Notes under the pieces: model-generated
What the model was told of the DNA's origin: nothing
Seen by the model: the letters and a program-made list of their open reading frames with translations, nothing else
Databases searched by the model: none
Translations under genes and position numbers: made by a program
Part shown: positions 12,400 through 26,101 of the stretch, in pieces
Position numbering within the stretch: the stretch's first letter is position 1
How the letters are laid out: each line of letters begins with the position of its first letter
NCBI GenBank assembly: GCA_930367205.1
Contig: OV884015.1
Coordinates: forward strand, 80,367,341 to 80,431,340
From: Acanthosoma haemorrhoidale
Taxonomy: Eukaryota; Arthropoda; Insecta; Hemiptera; Acanthosomatidae
Length of the DNA stretch: 64,000 nucleotides
Direction of reading: 5' to 3'

Positions 12400-15300
12400 A
12401 GAGTGGCAGAAATCGGACAATGGAAATAAATAATACAATATCAGAAGAAAATATTACTACCGTGAAAGTGAATTGCCCTACCAGGAGGTAGAATTGAGTA
12501 AGATTACAAATTGAAGATAAGAGGAAATCATTGACTAAAAATTACCGTGCATTCGATATGAAAAGTTATTCAAGTAACTACTCGTTTCCTCATGAGGCTG
12601 AGCAAGCCCCGATGAGATACATTACTTAAGAAAAAATCCTTATGGAGGGAGGATGGCTCGAATCCAATCCAGATATCCACAGTTAGAATTCAGCACGCAT
12701 TGAGATAGAATGGAAAGTCCACAACAAGAAAATAGAAACAATATGCCATAGCTCCAGCATTGTGCTGGATTGTACATTTTAACTATTGCTAAATCTCATT
12801 ATCTTCTGCCCAATAATTCAGCCAGTACAGAATCTAACAACTGCTGCTCAATAATTCTTTAATGCCGAATGCATGGTGTTCGCCGCCGCGTGGGTTACTT
12901 CCACAGGGCACAGTAGACAAGGTTCAATCCAACATTTTTGTTGGATGAAAAGATTTTCGCTTACACTACAGCAGTGATATTCACTATAGGTTACTGTCCT
13001 TGCACTCAACAACCACTACACCTCCCTGTGATACGTAAGAAGAACGTAGTTATATTTCCCCCAGGTGGAAGTCCGGAAAATCGCGCGATTCGCTACGTTT
13101 TTTATATATATCTGTAGTATGGCCGTTTTCTTTGTCAACTCACATCTCGTTGTTTCTTCAACAAGTGTTCGTACAAGAAGTAGCCTATGGTTATGACTTG
13201 CCAATGTCTAATAGACGTTTACCAACTAAGAACACTATCATCATTGAAGACTATTATCACTTGACGATATAATCAAGATTCACATCAAACAACTTGACAT
13301 CAGCTGATGCAGTAAGGTAATTAATTACTTAAGTACAGTGGAATTAGTTTTCGCTTAGTTCTCGGTGAGGGTTTTATTTCAGGAGATCCCTATTATCTAT
13401 TATGTTTTTAAAAAATCGAAAATATTTGTGTTTTAAAGCGCCTTTCCTGATTCGCTATATTTTTCAGTAGTGATTAGAAATCAGTTTAAGAATCACAATA
13501 GCTGAGTGAACGAAATGTAAACATTATTGCAGTAAAGGAACCAGAAATGCACACTTTTTGTGGGGTAGATTTTACTTAAAGGGTTGGTGACCAATAATGT
13601 TTAAAAAAAAAAAAATAAATTAATAATAGTAAAACATAAATTATTGGAATGATCATCTAGTATAATTTATTTTTCAAGAAATGAAGACGAAAACTAATTT
13701 TTTTACCAAAGCAATCTAAAAGGGTCATAATAAAATTGGCATCATCAAACCAAATGTATACAATAGATACCTCTCTTAGGAAACCTATCACTCCAAGGTG
13801 ACTGACGTATTTTAAAAGTTTAGTTTGATAGATTAAATGAGTTAGAATACAGATTTTCTTGAGGTGTTTTTCGGAATTCATTTTCGGTATAATAAATGAA
13901 ACCGCATCTTGAAAACAGTGCTATTTTTCTTCTGTACGGAACATCATTGTACAAAATATCATCAAGTTTGGTTGACATGGTCTAGGAAAAAAACACGTGG
14001 GTACGACTAATGAGACGGATTATCAGTGGAATCGGGAGCGTGACGTTCTGACTCTCGCCTACTAGGTAGCGCTGCCGCCGTCCTTTCCAGTATATCGCAC
14101 GGTATCTTAATTTTCGTGCTGATTTCACTCATATCTCCACTTGAAATTATAATTAATTTGACCACCATTTGGTACATGTAACATAAATAGTTACAAGAGG
14201 GACGATAAATAGATGTAAAATTTGAAATAAGTCGATAGGAACCAACTAGCTCTCGGTGACAAGTTGAGACGTCGCTGTATGACCTGGCACAAACTACAAA
14301 TCATTGTCAGAAAGAAGTTTTTCGTGAACGGGGCCTAATGCCAGAATGGTGTTGCCCCACATAAATGTCCCACAAATTTAAATGATAGGGTGAGACTTCA
14401 CATTTTGATCATCACTGAGACACCATTGTAAATTCTTAACCCTGCTCTCGCTGCTATTGCCTAAGGAGTATAATTTAAATCGTAAAATTATGAAGCACAA
14501 AAGGTTGAAATTATTTACATTTTAATATCCAGGGATAACTTAATTGTTAATACATAGTTTTTTTGTTTTGTTTTTTTCCTTAGCTCTCAAATTTTTAGGA
14601 TTATAGATATACTCCTTTATTGTGCTATAATTACAATCTGCCTTTTATAAGGCAATAAGTAATAAGATAAATGCTCTCATTCATACCATATGATACCATA
14701 GGATTATAGATAAGGGTAAAATAAAGTTAATACATAGCATAAATCGCTCAGATTAAATAAAATTTAGTAAACTTACTTTTATGGGAAGACGTTAACTACA
14801 AAAATTTGAGTTTTTTTTTAGCGAATTCTGTATGTGTAATACTCAGTTAGAAAAAGAGATCTACGAAATGGCGAAGTTGTTGTTTCATTTATATTCTTAA
14901 CAAAGCGACAATGCAGCTGAGGTCACTGCTAAGAAAACGGTTCTGGCTTCTTCGATCAAGGCCCAACTCCACTGATCGAAAAGAAGTTAAATTAAAATCA
15001 GTAATTGGAGGCAACGAGCATAAATCTAAACATAGACTGAACTATAATCAATATTTTAACACTGAAGTTTCCAAGAAAATATTTAAGATCCATTTCCTAC
15101 CTCAATATTCAAGCTAACTGATGGCAGGGAAAATATCAATCCCAATAGGAAAAACATTAGCAACATACAAAATAATAAATGTTTATTATCTACGTTTATT
15201 ATCAGCAATTACTTTCTAATAAACTTCTCTTAAATCAGCATTGGTTTAGTGCCAAATTAATGATCTCAACCGTCTGATTACGAGTATATGATCACTTTTA

Positions 15301-18300
15301 ACTGTTTTTTGTGCTCTTTCAATGGTGAGTAAACAATTACTATACTCAATATCACTGAAGAAATTCTCAATTAAGCAGTAAATACTAATTAACTCACTGC
15401 TTCGCTTTATCGCTTACAGAATCATATTCTTTAAGGACTTATAAACCGCTAGGCTCAGGCATACTTCATAATTTTCGAGATTTTACAATGGGAATGTTTT
15501 TAATTTTACAAAAATATACACAGTATTTGATTAAAGAAAAAAAAATGTCCCGACCGGACCGAAAATTGCTGAGCTAGGAAGAAGACTTGTATTAAAAACT
15601 TCACAAGAACACAGAACTGGCAAAAACATTCCTTTGAAAGCGTTTTTTACGCACAGTAATTTCTTTCTAAAAAAGAAAAATTTTAGTTTAGGCATAAGTC
15701 TCACTATTATTTCCACCCTATTATATACATCATCTATTAACGCTATTATATAATTTTCTAAAAACCCTTTTTGGTTAAAAATCAAGTCTATTTATAGATT
15801 TATGTTCATAATTTCCATTGCATGCACTTTCTCTATTCTTAGGCAGCAACCCACTTAAGACCTGACTAGCTTCTTTGGTTGTTCAGAAAATTGTGAAACA
15901 GGAGTCTTGAAGCTATGAACTACACAATTTGTTTGCTACGGCATTGCGGCTTAGTTGATGGGACCTGCAGAGTACACGCAAATATGTTTACTCTCCGTTG
16001 CATAGCCTAAAGGAAGGCGGGCAAGATGAAAGTGAAAAGATGTTTAATTACTGATGACCAAAGGCTTTCACTCCAACCAAGTTCACAACGTAACGGACTC
16101 CGGTCCCTAATGATTACATGGGTCAGTTAGCAGCGGCGGCAATACTAGATTCGGAAGTACAAGAACTTATCGAATTTCCTAAACATACAGACCAAGGCCT
16201 CTAGTCATGAAATAAAGATCAATAAATTGTAATTAATAACTCCAATGATAGATCATTGTTTAATTTCAAAACGAAATGAAAATAATTTGAAATTTTATCT
16301 AGTATGAATGAGTGAAATTGTGTATTACATTTTGTAAGGATTTAAGGTAACACAATTATACAAATATTACTATAAATCTATAGTACACAATATTGAGGTA
16401 CCGTGGTTTAATTTACCATCTCTGAGTTGTATAGCGTTTGGTGTCGTCAAGCTTAGTGATTGAATAGATTTTTTATTGAGGTTGCCGACAGAGAGTGCTC
16501 GGTTCGTCGGACGCCGCGGCTGGGGTTGTAGTGACCCAAGCCCGCGGCGGGCGTCCCCTTTCCCCCTTGGGGACACATAATTCCCGACAGTCCCTATTTT
16601 TCTCTTTCAGCAATAATTATTAGAATTTACATAGTTTATACACCACAACTAATGATTATTAGTTAATTATAATTATTTAAAAAAAAATCTACAACAGGGC
16701 ATTGGAACTAATCATTAAAACATGCGCGAAGAAATTGTACTAACTAGTATAAGAATATTAAATAAACCAGGACTATTCACATAACTCACTCTTGACAAAA
16801 CAAGAACCTACCAAATGTCAATACTATGAGGTATCACCAACTGTTGAATATTTACACGTTAATTAGGTTACAAATTAATACTTGCTCTTAGGCTCCCTAG
16901 GACTCATTGACCCGAAAATGCTCTATATATTACTATATATATAAATTCGTTCAAAACGTTTATCTGTTAGAACAAACAATTTTAATAGCTTGAACAAGCT
17001 TAATGGTTTAAACTTAGTTTGTGCTAAGTACTAAATAGTTGTTGGTAACCGCAACAAAAAGACAAAATTAACGATATAATAAACATCTTTATGGACCAAC
17101 TATAGTCAGTACTGAACAAATAAAGTTTTTACAAGAATTAATCTGCAATTTACGTCTTTGATATATTTTTTGACTGAAGCCTGATGGATAATGAACTTGA
17201 TCGATAGTCAGTATGTCAGCTAATTAATTATAGGTATTTGCATGGATGTATATGTCCTGCCATTTTTCATAATTTTGGCATTATTGTATGAATGTAAACA
17301 GTACTAATTGAGTGAGTGTAATTTATAAGGTATGAATGAACTCTTAAACTAAAATTATTAATGCTGGATAAGCAAATTGTAATTTTATAAATAAAGTACC
17401 TTATATGTATAATGTACTGTTATTATTATTGAAGATCTTTATAACATCGCCCTCTTAACTTATCACCATTTATACATAGATGTATGTAATAGGTTAATTA
17501 AATCCCACCCCAACCTTAAAGACAAATAAAATTATTCATACCAGCTATCCAATAGTTTTAATCTTAGATAGTGACTAAGCACACACTAGCATTTTACAGC
17601 ATTTATCATTACAGGAAGACGATATGATGTTTATATGTAAGTATATGGACAAAGAATTTTGCTATGAATTTCTGAGGGAATAATATAAATTACAACCAAT
17701 CGACAAAGCGGAACTACATACTGAGCACATTAACATTCAAATTATTTTGGGACAGTGATTTTCTACTCCCTTAGCATACATTTAAAATATCTTTTATTTT
17801 ATTTTTAACATGAGAAAACTAATTAAGTAAAACTAATTTAACTAAAAATGGAACTTAAAAAAAAGAAAAAGGAAACCGACTATTAGGCCTAAAAAAGTTA
17901 AAAACTTTCAACTATTTATAACAAAACCGGCGGCACTTCCGTAACTGGAATTAGACGCGGAAGTTTTTGTTTGAAATGGCACCAGATGTGACCTTTCACG
18001 CATGTAACTATTTATCTTCCCTAATAGCTGGAAACTAAAAGAAGATCAAGGAGCTTTTAAAATTGACAATAACACGAGCCCTAACGAGCGAAATACTCAG
18101 GGATTGCGAAACAGCATCCCCAGCGTCGTCAATTAATTGAGGTGAATAGGTAAGGTATGCCTTGTGAATAGGTATTGTAAGAACCAACAGCAGGTGAGCA
18201 ATGATCTATTTATCTATTTTTATTGCTGCATGGTTTCAGCTATTAGTTTTTAATTGTTACAACCATTTTAACATATTTAAACATGTGTGTCGTTGAACGG

Positions 18301-19790
18301 TTATAAAAGTCTTCATGTATCCTGCGAATGTTACCTCGAACCCTTTAAAATGACGGCATTTTTTATATTATATTTCTTATATTATTTTTGGCGACAGGCC
18401 CTTATTACAGATACAATGTAGAACTTGTCACGACACTACTAAATGCGAATCTGATGGTTAACTATGGTTAAACATAAGCTCCCTTGTTTAAACAAAACAC
18501 TGTAAACTTTTAAGAGAATGGCAAGTGAAGAACAGTTGTTTGGAAATAAAAGACAAGCCCTTGTCATACAATAATGCAGGGGTGAAACAGGACATTTGTA
18601 GGAGTGCACGCCATAACGAAGTGTCCCTGCGGTAATTTCAAAGAATTACAAACGAAAGGAGAAAGGGCGCCCGAAGCACTCTACTTGATGAGGGCCGAGC
18701 TTCTGGCTTCCAGAGCTGTTCCTTCTCGAACAACCCTATCGCGGGATCTCCGAGATTGGATGGATTGGATCAAACTCCATGATTACAGGACAATGGCTTC
18801 AGTAATCCAATTTTAAGTAGTAATTCATCCACAAAATGGCCCCTTAATAGTCCCTCAAGATAGCAGGCGACTATTTATCAGCCACTCACAGGGCGGGCTT
18901 GCTCGACGAGATGATAATGGCTTCAGCTCCCGCATGAAATAGAAAGCTATCAGTTATACAGCTATATCTAAGTTATAGGCGATACGTTTAAATAAAATAA
19001 AATAATAATAAACGCGGACTAAAAAATTAAAAAATTTATTCATGATTTCTAGAAAGAAAGTTCTAGTGATAAAATGATAGGATAGTGATCGTTACAGCGG
19101 AAATCATTGATAGGAGACAATAAAAGCAGCAATCAGAAAGAGACGAGAGTGAAAGTAGGATCAAAGCGGCTTGGTGCTAACTGTCAGAAGAGCGTGATGT
19201 TTGAACAGTGCAAATGAATCGCCACAGACGGAGGTAACTGGCCTCATCGGGACCTCGAGCTCTACAATGGCCGTGGTTCGACACGGCAGACCCGACACTG
19301 GGGACAATGAGCTGGTTCAACCGCGAACCAGGAAGCGGGGGAGGAACCGCCAACAATCCATAACACACAGTTAATCTTATTTGACTGTAAATATTCCTTT
19401 TTGTTCAAATTTCACAACAGAAACGTGATACGGAGCACTTGGTATTTTTTATTTTTTTAACAAGCTCATATTCTGTCCTAGTGGAGCAATAATGATGAAT
19501 GATGGACAACTCAGAGTGGTTCCTTTCCAAAAAGTATTTAAAAGCATTTAAACTGGGTGAAATCAATCACCCATTACTTATTGAGCATAATAAAGTATAG
19601 AACAATCTCAAAAGTGCAACACACGTGAGAATAGACAAATTTCGAATTTTACACATTTATATCTGCATGTATGATACAGAAGGAAACAAATATCTACGTA
19701 AATATAAAATGTACACACTAAGAACAAATGATTAAACATTTTATCTTCTTCTATTTATTTGTCGGAAAAGGATTGAAAATTTTCAACGCT
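12400..19790. other. intergenic, no supported gene
   Basis: Long gene-less stretch. The only items I can point to are one copy of a dispersed repeat (14623-14689), a GC-rich minus-strand frame at 16576-16370 (68 codons, Arg/Pro-rich start, unlike its surroundings and possibly from a retroelement), and two short GC-richer blocks at about 18600-18830 and 19180-19370. None has a family resemblance or splice signals that I would defend. Confidence 0.45.
14623..14689. repeat. dispersed AT-rich repeat, copy 1
   Basis: About 67 bp that aligns by eye with 22267-22334. Shared words include ATAATTACAAT/AAAATTACAAT, TGCCTT, AATAAGTAAT and CTCATTCA in the same order. Divergence is high, so this would be an old interspersed element; its ends are not visible. 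Confidence 0.5.
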
Positions 19791-19799
19791 TGTGCCAAA

Positions 19800-20461
19800 G
19801 AGAATTTTTTCTAATTTATTGGATTATCCTGGGGGGCTGCAAAAGTGGTGTTTTGGTGGATGCATGTACAGAACTTGAATTTGCTCATCTTCAGATTGTA
19901 GTTCCTCTCCGTGCACCCAAGCCCAGGAGCTTAATCTTTAAGTAGGAAAGCTTTAGCAGGTAAGTCGTGGTATTTTGAAAACTTTTTACAGCCGGAATGA
20001 AATATTGCTAATACTATTCGGTAAACACATCCCGGGTGGCCCATCTTTTGGTTCGGTCTTTACCATTAAATTAACTGGTAAGTCTGAGGCTTGCTTTAAA
20101 TGCTCTCAGAGCCTTGGCTTTTCATAAAACTAATAAGCGAAGTCTGTGTGAAATCCACACAAGGCATGAATGCCGGTCTGAGTTTTGATATTTTTCTGCC
20201 TAGGGTGCATTTCTGTGAACAGTGCACAACTCTCTTATGCGGCCTCCAGAATATTCCGCTTTCATCCGCGTTGTAGAATTGCTCTGGGAGAAGTCTTGGA
20301 TTATTAGCTAAAATTTCTTTTTAAAAAGATCCACGACGGAAACATCACCAGATCATTTTTCTCCTGCTGTTGTATAATGTCTTAAATATTTATGATACAC
20401 TTCTTACCCCACGCCCGGACTATCTAACGTGCCAGACTAATCAACCATCAAGGTTGCACTG
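19800..20461 (-). mobile_element. Tigger/pogo (jerky-type) DNA transposon relic
   Basis: Read on the minus strand, the left end is CAGTGCAACCTTGATGG at 20461-20445, next to a TA at 20462-20463. This is the terminal inverted repeat and target dinucleotide expected of pogo/Tigger elements. Inside, frame-shifted pieces of a DDE_1 transposase are readable from about 20290: YNADESGIFW, the following GRKISKLRPAFMPC, and a later stretch ending in a degraded form of the PPNTT motif that normally precedes QPLDQG. The helix-turn-helix/CENPB part is missing between the terminal repeat and the catalytic part, so the copy is internally deleted as well as broken by stops and frameshifts. The other terminal repeat was not found with confidence. 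It is not functional. Confidence 0.8.
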
Positions 20462-20469
20462 TAGTTAGA

Positions 20470-23200
20470 TGAATTTTAGCATATTTATTGAATGTGCCCC
20501 TTGTATGAATCACGGAGCCCCTGGTTTTTGAACCCGGTTCGCCCTGGGATTTTTCTTTGGAGAATAGGTCCGGTCGGAGTTAAATCAGCATCGTGAGAAT
20601 TAATGGGTAGCAACTTGAAAAAAAAAAAAAAAATAGTGGATTCGGTTACGAAAACAGAATTTTAAGTTGTTATTCACACTAGCACCTACCAAACATGGCG
20701 ACAAACTTTGGTAGGCCCTACCTCTTTGTGAGGCGTAAGGCCCCTGGATTTATCATTTTATTAATATGTGTCGGAAATTCTATTCTCTGTGTATAATTAA
20801 ATATAAATCCAAAATTGTACTTCTTAACTGAGCAAACATACAATACGAATCTCAGTAAATGAGTACAGCTTTAATCCTGTAATAGTTTAGATAAGTGAAC
20901 TCGAACAATGGGTAGCTGAACTAGATCCAAGGCCTCAAAAAGGAGAACACCGAAGGCCAAAGGACTCGTGTATAGATTGCGGATGATAAAAAATCTAGAA
21001 AAAAAGTTCATATAAAAGAATATTTTGAACCAATATTTTAGCAGATTTTTTTCATCTTTGAATGTAGCTACTTTTTTGTAAGTTTCGCAAACACTTTTTT
21101 TAGGAGGGAACCTGATAAGTTTTACCTTTTTATCGACGGATTAGGTGTAGTTATTTTCCGGTCAATATTTTCCTCGTTTCAGAAATAAAAAGAAGTATTT
21201 ATATAAGACTACCTAAATGAATGTGTTTAGAACTGTTCATTTTGGTTTACTACACCACACAGAAATAGAATAAATCTTAACTCCTCTGTAGAACAAAAAT
21301 AATCTATAAACGACATGTACTATTCAAATTGAGGAGTTATCAAGGGCAATCCTTCCTAATTGGAGGTTTCTGGGTTCAAATGGCGAATTTCGTTGAGAAT
21401 AGTGACATTTATTTTACCTTGGGGATACGTACACATATGTGGCTCTCAGACATAGGCTGGTTGATTAGCCCCTTCCCGCTTAGTTTGGGAATATAATGAA
21501 ATAAATCCTCCACCCCCCCCCCAAAATACTACTATAATATTTTATAGGTACAATAATCAGTAACACGTAAATCCATAAAAATGCATCAATGAATTCTTTA
21601 GTTAAGATTCTTTTCTCTAATCTCTAATTTGATCATTTTCCTAATATTCCCAGGTCAAATTAAGTAAAGTATAATAGTAGGTCCAGTATTTATCATCTAA
21701 ATCAAGGTTTTGCAATAATATAATCGTGTTATGTTAATTATGTTGTTGTTTTTAATATAGAGGGTGGTCAGTTCGTCATGGTAAAAACATTTCTGAATGA
21801 GACTTTATCAAACATGGAGTATTCTATCTCAACACTTTAGGAGTAAGCCATCACTTTCTTCAGAGAGCCCCATATTTTATTTTATTTTGTCAACTTTTGA
21901 TCTATTAAACGCAGATTTCCTAAACCGGTGGTGAACATGTTCTTTTGTTGTAGACAGACCACTGTGAAGACTGACTTGGTCTATTGGACGAGAAAAGCAT
22001 TAGAAGAGAAACAACATCGGTGTATTTTAAAACCAATACTACATCATCTCTTCAAATATAATACCTAATTGTATAAGGAGGATTCAAAAGAAAAATTCCC
22101 GGATTGTGGAATGGTATAATTATAATACAGTTTTACTGATTCCAAAATCAATTGTGGAAATACAATAAAGCTGTTTTATATTTATAAGGAGGATTCTGTT
22201 GGATAAGTTGTGGGCTGTTTATTTTAATAAGCAGTCCTCTGTATTGTATCAATATATATATTTGATTGCGATAAAATTACAATTTGCCTTATTGGTAAAT
22301 AAGTAATTATGATCAATGTACTCATTCACATCATTATCCATCTGTATTGTACCAAAGCAGAACATGTTCTCCATTGGTTTTTGAGGTGTACTGATCGGGC
22401 TTAAAAATGGCTGTTGAATGCGCTTGCCAATAAAAGAAAATCTTATGAAGACATAAGAACATTGGTGTTATTTGAAACGTAAAGAATTCCTCTGTTTATA
22501 GTAGTATCTTTTTGAGTCTCTTCCTTTGGGGTCAGCAACAAGTTCGATATAAAAAGCTTCAACGAGCTCTGCCTTCACGGTTGGTACCCCTTCGGTACTG
22601 AGTTATATAAATGGTTGGTTAACTCGAGCCATTGAAGTTTGTGAAAGGGCGAGAAGGTAGCTTGGTAGCGTACCGCCTTGTTGATATTGCATCAGCTCCT
22701 GCTGCCTCAACTTGCTGAAATATTACGGTTGCAATTGTAACAGGGCACCCTCCGCTCTGAACAAGTGACCTTTTATGTATTGAATCTAACGCTTAAAATA
22801 CTTTGTTACGGCCCAACAACTCAATGATATAAAATTAAGATTATCTCGTGTTTATATCAAATGATAGAAGAGTAAATGCAAGAGTTCTGAAGAGCGACCG
22901 GAGTAGCGAAGGATCACACTATGATCACACCCTACATTTAATGAAAAAAAAACTTTAAACCAATCAGTTCCACAAGGTTGTTCCTTGCAATTTGTTTTAG
23001 TGCCTCAGAGATGATAGGTTAGGTGTATTGAGGAATAGTTTAATTTATTATTGTAGCGACCACTAACTACATAAGGATAAATCACCCTATACTTTATTGT
23101 ACATATATTGTAGACAAATGTAAATAACATGAACAAAATCATTGTAAGTGTGTTAAGCAATAAAAAATGCGGAGTGCCAATGAGTTATATGAGCTGGGAC
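20470..23200. other. intergenic with old repeats, no supported gene
   Basis: Contains a run of 14 or more A near 20618, a run of C near 21510, and a possible tRNA-derived short element near 21345-21385 (a T-loop-like GGGTTCAAAT after a D-arm-like GTTATCAAGG). It also carries the second copy of the dispersed AT-rich repeat at 22267-22334. No gene seen. Confidence 0.4.
22267..22334. repeat. dispersed AT-rich repeat, copy 2
   Basis: Partner of 14623-14689 in the same orientation. The alignment needs several substitutions and small gaps, consistent with an old element. Confidence 0.5.
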
Positions 23201-23204
23201 AACA

Positions 23205-23900
23205 GCTGTTGAGGCCCTAGACCCTCGGCCAAAAACCCAACCAGCCTCTTCCAGAGAACAAAGAAACCACACGTCATTGGTTACACCAATCTTAATGATG
23301 ATTGGCTAAGGGCAAGGCTTGCTGGGTACTTAAGCCGAGGGTCTAGCCCCGGTAAATCATTCTCTCCTGGCAACTACGTGGCTACCCCGCTTGAAATCTG
23401 AAAACTGACTGCTTCTTTAAGAAAAACCTCTGGATCTCTTCTCTCCTAACCTCGCTATGTTTTAGTCCGGTGTCGTCAGACCCCACACCTTCCTAGCGGG
23501 AACCTCTGCCTTCGTCTCGCTAAAACTACCCCCTCCTTGGGAGAGACCTCTCCCTAGTGGACAACGGTTGTCGCGGCCCTGCAAACTTACCCAGCAGTGT
23601 CCCTCGTGACAATCCAGTCTACCTCTCTCCGGTTCACACTCGCCTTTGGGATCCGGACGGATTTCGCCTATTCTCAGATACCGAGTGTGAATTTGTGGTC
23701 ATTCCACACAAACTACCTACCTACCTATACTATACCTCTTCTCCTGAACATTGTGCATTGTCGGGGCACATACCTATCAAAAAAAGGAGTCAGATAGCAA
23801 AGTCGTCATGAAACGCTTGTACAGGTTATAAACTCAAACAACCCTCAGTTGTGACCAGGGCTAGGGTAACCAGGCACCCCCTTCGTGACGACCCGACAAT
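23205..23900. mobile_element. GC-rich block, possible LTR or retroelement UTR
   Basis: About 700 bp clearly richer in G+C than the DNA on either side. It starts with an imperfect inverted repeat whose arms (23213-23252 and 23310-23350) share a perfect 13-bp core, CTAGACCCTCGGC. A plus-strand frame of 84 codons at 23557-23811 resembles no family I know. The block opens with TGTTGAGG, as an LTR might, but no matching CA end with flanking duplication was found. A retroelement origin is inference from composition only. Confidence 0.35.
23213..23350. repeat. imperfect inverted repeat with about 40-bp arms
   Basis: The left arm reads GGCCCTAGACCCTCGGCC and continues with ACCCAACCAGCCT. The right arm, reverse-complemented, reads GGGGCTAGACCCTCGGC and continues with ACCCAGCAAGCCT. 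The 13-bp core is perfect, and the arm continues imperfectly to about 40 bp with roughly 57 bp between arms. The transcript of either strand could fold into a long hairpin. Confidence 0.85.
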
Positions 23901-26052
23901 TATCTTTCTATAACGTTGCCCAAAGACCCTGGCATCAAAGGATGACAATTTTAATAATTGAGTGACTTCAAAGATAGTCTCAATCAAGATCTAGAATAGG
24001 CCTGAAGGGGCGCAACATTGAGTAATATCTTGGGCTCGGATTTAAAGGAGTGATTCATTTCTTTATTATGAGTGGTTCAAAAGAAACCTATGTTCTTAAC
24101 GGATCTTGAGTTACTAGACAGATGAAAAGTAAGGGGGCCTATAAAGGTTTATTGGTTTAACAACCAGGTCTATGGCCCTTATTGTCAGTACCTTTGTTAT
24201 ACCTATTCCCACGCTACTGTTCTTCCGGGAATCTACCTGCCCTAACGAAGTCGATGTTTCGACTCCATTTGAGGGAATTAAGTACATCTAATGGGATTCT
24301 AGAGCATCCTAAGGTATAAAACCTTATTTTGCTGAATACCTCATATTCTCTCAAAAAATAGTATGAGGTTTCTCCTCCTCCAGTTTACGTTTAGGATAAA
24401 TGGAGTTATGGGATAGGCCTATCAAGTATAGGTGAAGTGTCCAGTACAAATGCCAATCGTCGTAAGTTTAATGTTTAATACAGCATAACATGAGTTATTT
24501 ACTTTTAAGGCTAGGTTATGTATGTTAACAGGTCTTATAGTATAATCTTGAATCCTATGAGGAACATTTATTTTTATAATTTCGCACATCTATTTTAAGC
24601 ATTTACAACTGAAATGAATTTTATTTGATTAATTAAATCAATAAATTATTTGAAAGCTAAATAAAACAATTTAAAGTCATTTAATTATGAACTTACTTTT
24701 AAAAAAAACATTAAGTCATAAAAAATAGTCACCCAATATCTGGTTTGAGACACCATTGACTGCACAAAGCACTCTATTGTGCATAATATTCTGACAAAGT
24801 AACAGTTACAATTTGTTTGGGAACGCGATTCAATCAAAAAAGGCTAAAGGCTTGATTATGGGCTAAATGATTCGCACAAAATTATCACTTTTACACGCTG
24901 CGAACACCAAACTAGAAGAGTAGGGGGCGGCTCCTTGTGGAGTCAGCTAAGGATAGATAATACAAAATACTTGAGAGTTCATTTCTAAAAGTCTCCCGAC
25001 TAGGAGAATATTAAAACAATCATTGTACAAAAGAAGAGCAAAACTGGCCCATCTCCTTATTAGGCGAGGTCGGTATTTTTTCGCCAAATAAGTTGGTAGA
25101 CATGTTTTCACGGGGCCCAACAACGACAGTAGATGTTGAAAGCACATTCATCTACCGTCGTTTACTAGTTAAGAATAAGCGAAGTTTTCTCCCAAAAAAT
25201 GTGGAAAAATATGAAATTATATCTCTTAACAAATACAAAATTCTCGTCATATTCAAATTTTTATCAATATAATGTTTATATGTTCCCATTTAGTTTTAGA
25301 ATGTTTTTTTATAATGTACAATCGACAATATGTAGGCAGCGGAATGATGATGTGGTAAGGAAAAGGATGACATATTGGAAGTGTGTCACTTTCCCGAATT
25401 TCATAACTAACACCATTCATCGTAGTTCTGTACACGATGCGGAGACAGTGTCGAAACCTTGTCCACAATCCCAGGTACAAACTAAGGGTGAATAAAACAC
25501 AGATAACGTCGTCTAAACATGGCCAGATACAATTACAAGTATTAAATATAAAGATGGCGAGATCAAGTTTTAAACAAAGGGTCACTATCAGTTTCCAAAT
25601 AAGCTATCTATATCTGACCTCGTTCTCAAAGAGAACAGATATTACATAAGGTCATTAAATGATTTCAAACAGCACTGAGTGGCTTCGCACTGAATAAATT
25701 AACTATTCATCACAAAACTTTCCTGAAAACAACTAGATATTAATAAATGTAAAATGTACTTCAATATGTTTAAATGTATGTATACATTTGAGAGATCGAC
25801 TGTGATAAAAAGTACCACACTATGCATAAACTCAGGAAGGCAATTCAATCGCCATCAAAAACGCCTCGACCGAAGGTTGTTTATTTGAAGACATGTGCCA
25901 CGTTTTTCAGAATTTCATAAAAATGTTTAAGTTCTGAGATACCACCCTTTATCTGGGTACGAATAAATTTCTATCATATTTTGTGACGTTCCTTGGTCTT
26001 TCTACTCACTATAAATAGTATAAGATTCTATTTCTCAAACCATGCATTTGCG

Positions 26053-26101
26053 GGTATCAATGACCCTTAAGGTTGACATGCCCTAAAACAAACAAACAAA
26101 A
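26053..26101 (+). mobile_element. LINE/SINE-like 3' end with AAAC tail, copy 1
   Basis: GGTATCAATGACCCTTAAGG, then a stretch ending CCCTAAAACAAACAAACAAA. The same sequence in diverged form occurs at 61631-61672. A conserved 3' end followed by short AAAC tandem units is typical of elements mobilised by RTE-type LINE machinery (family knowledge). The body upstream is not recognisable in either copy. Confidence 0.55.

Noticed and set aside
19205..19225. CAGTGCAAATG as the possible right end of the Tigger relic
   Set aside because: Only the first eight bases match the left terminal repeat and no TA precedes it; probably chance.
24947..25147. 66-codon minus-strand frame with basic and hydrophobic blocks, considered as a transposase end
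   Set aside because: No diagnostic motif of hAT or other families could be aligned.
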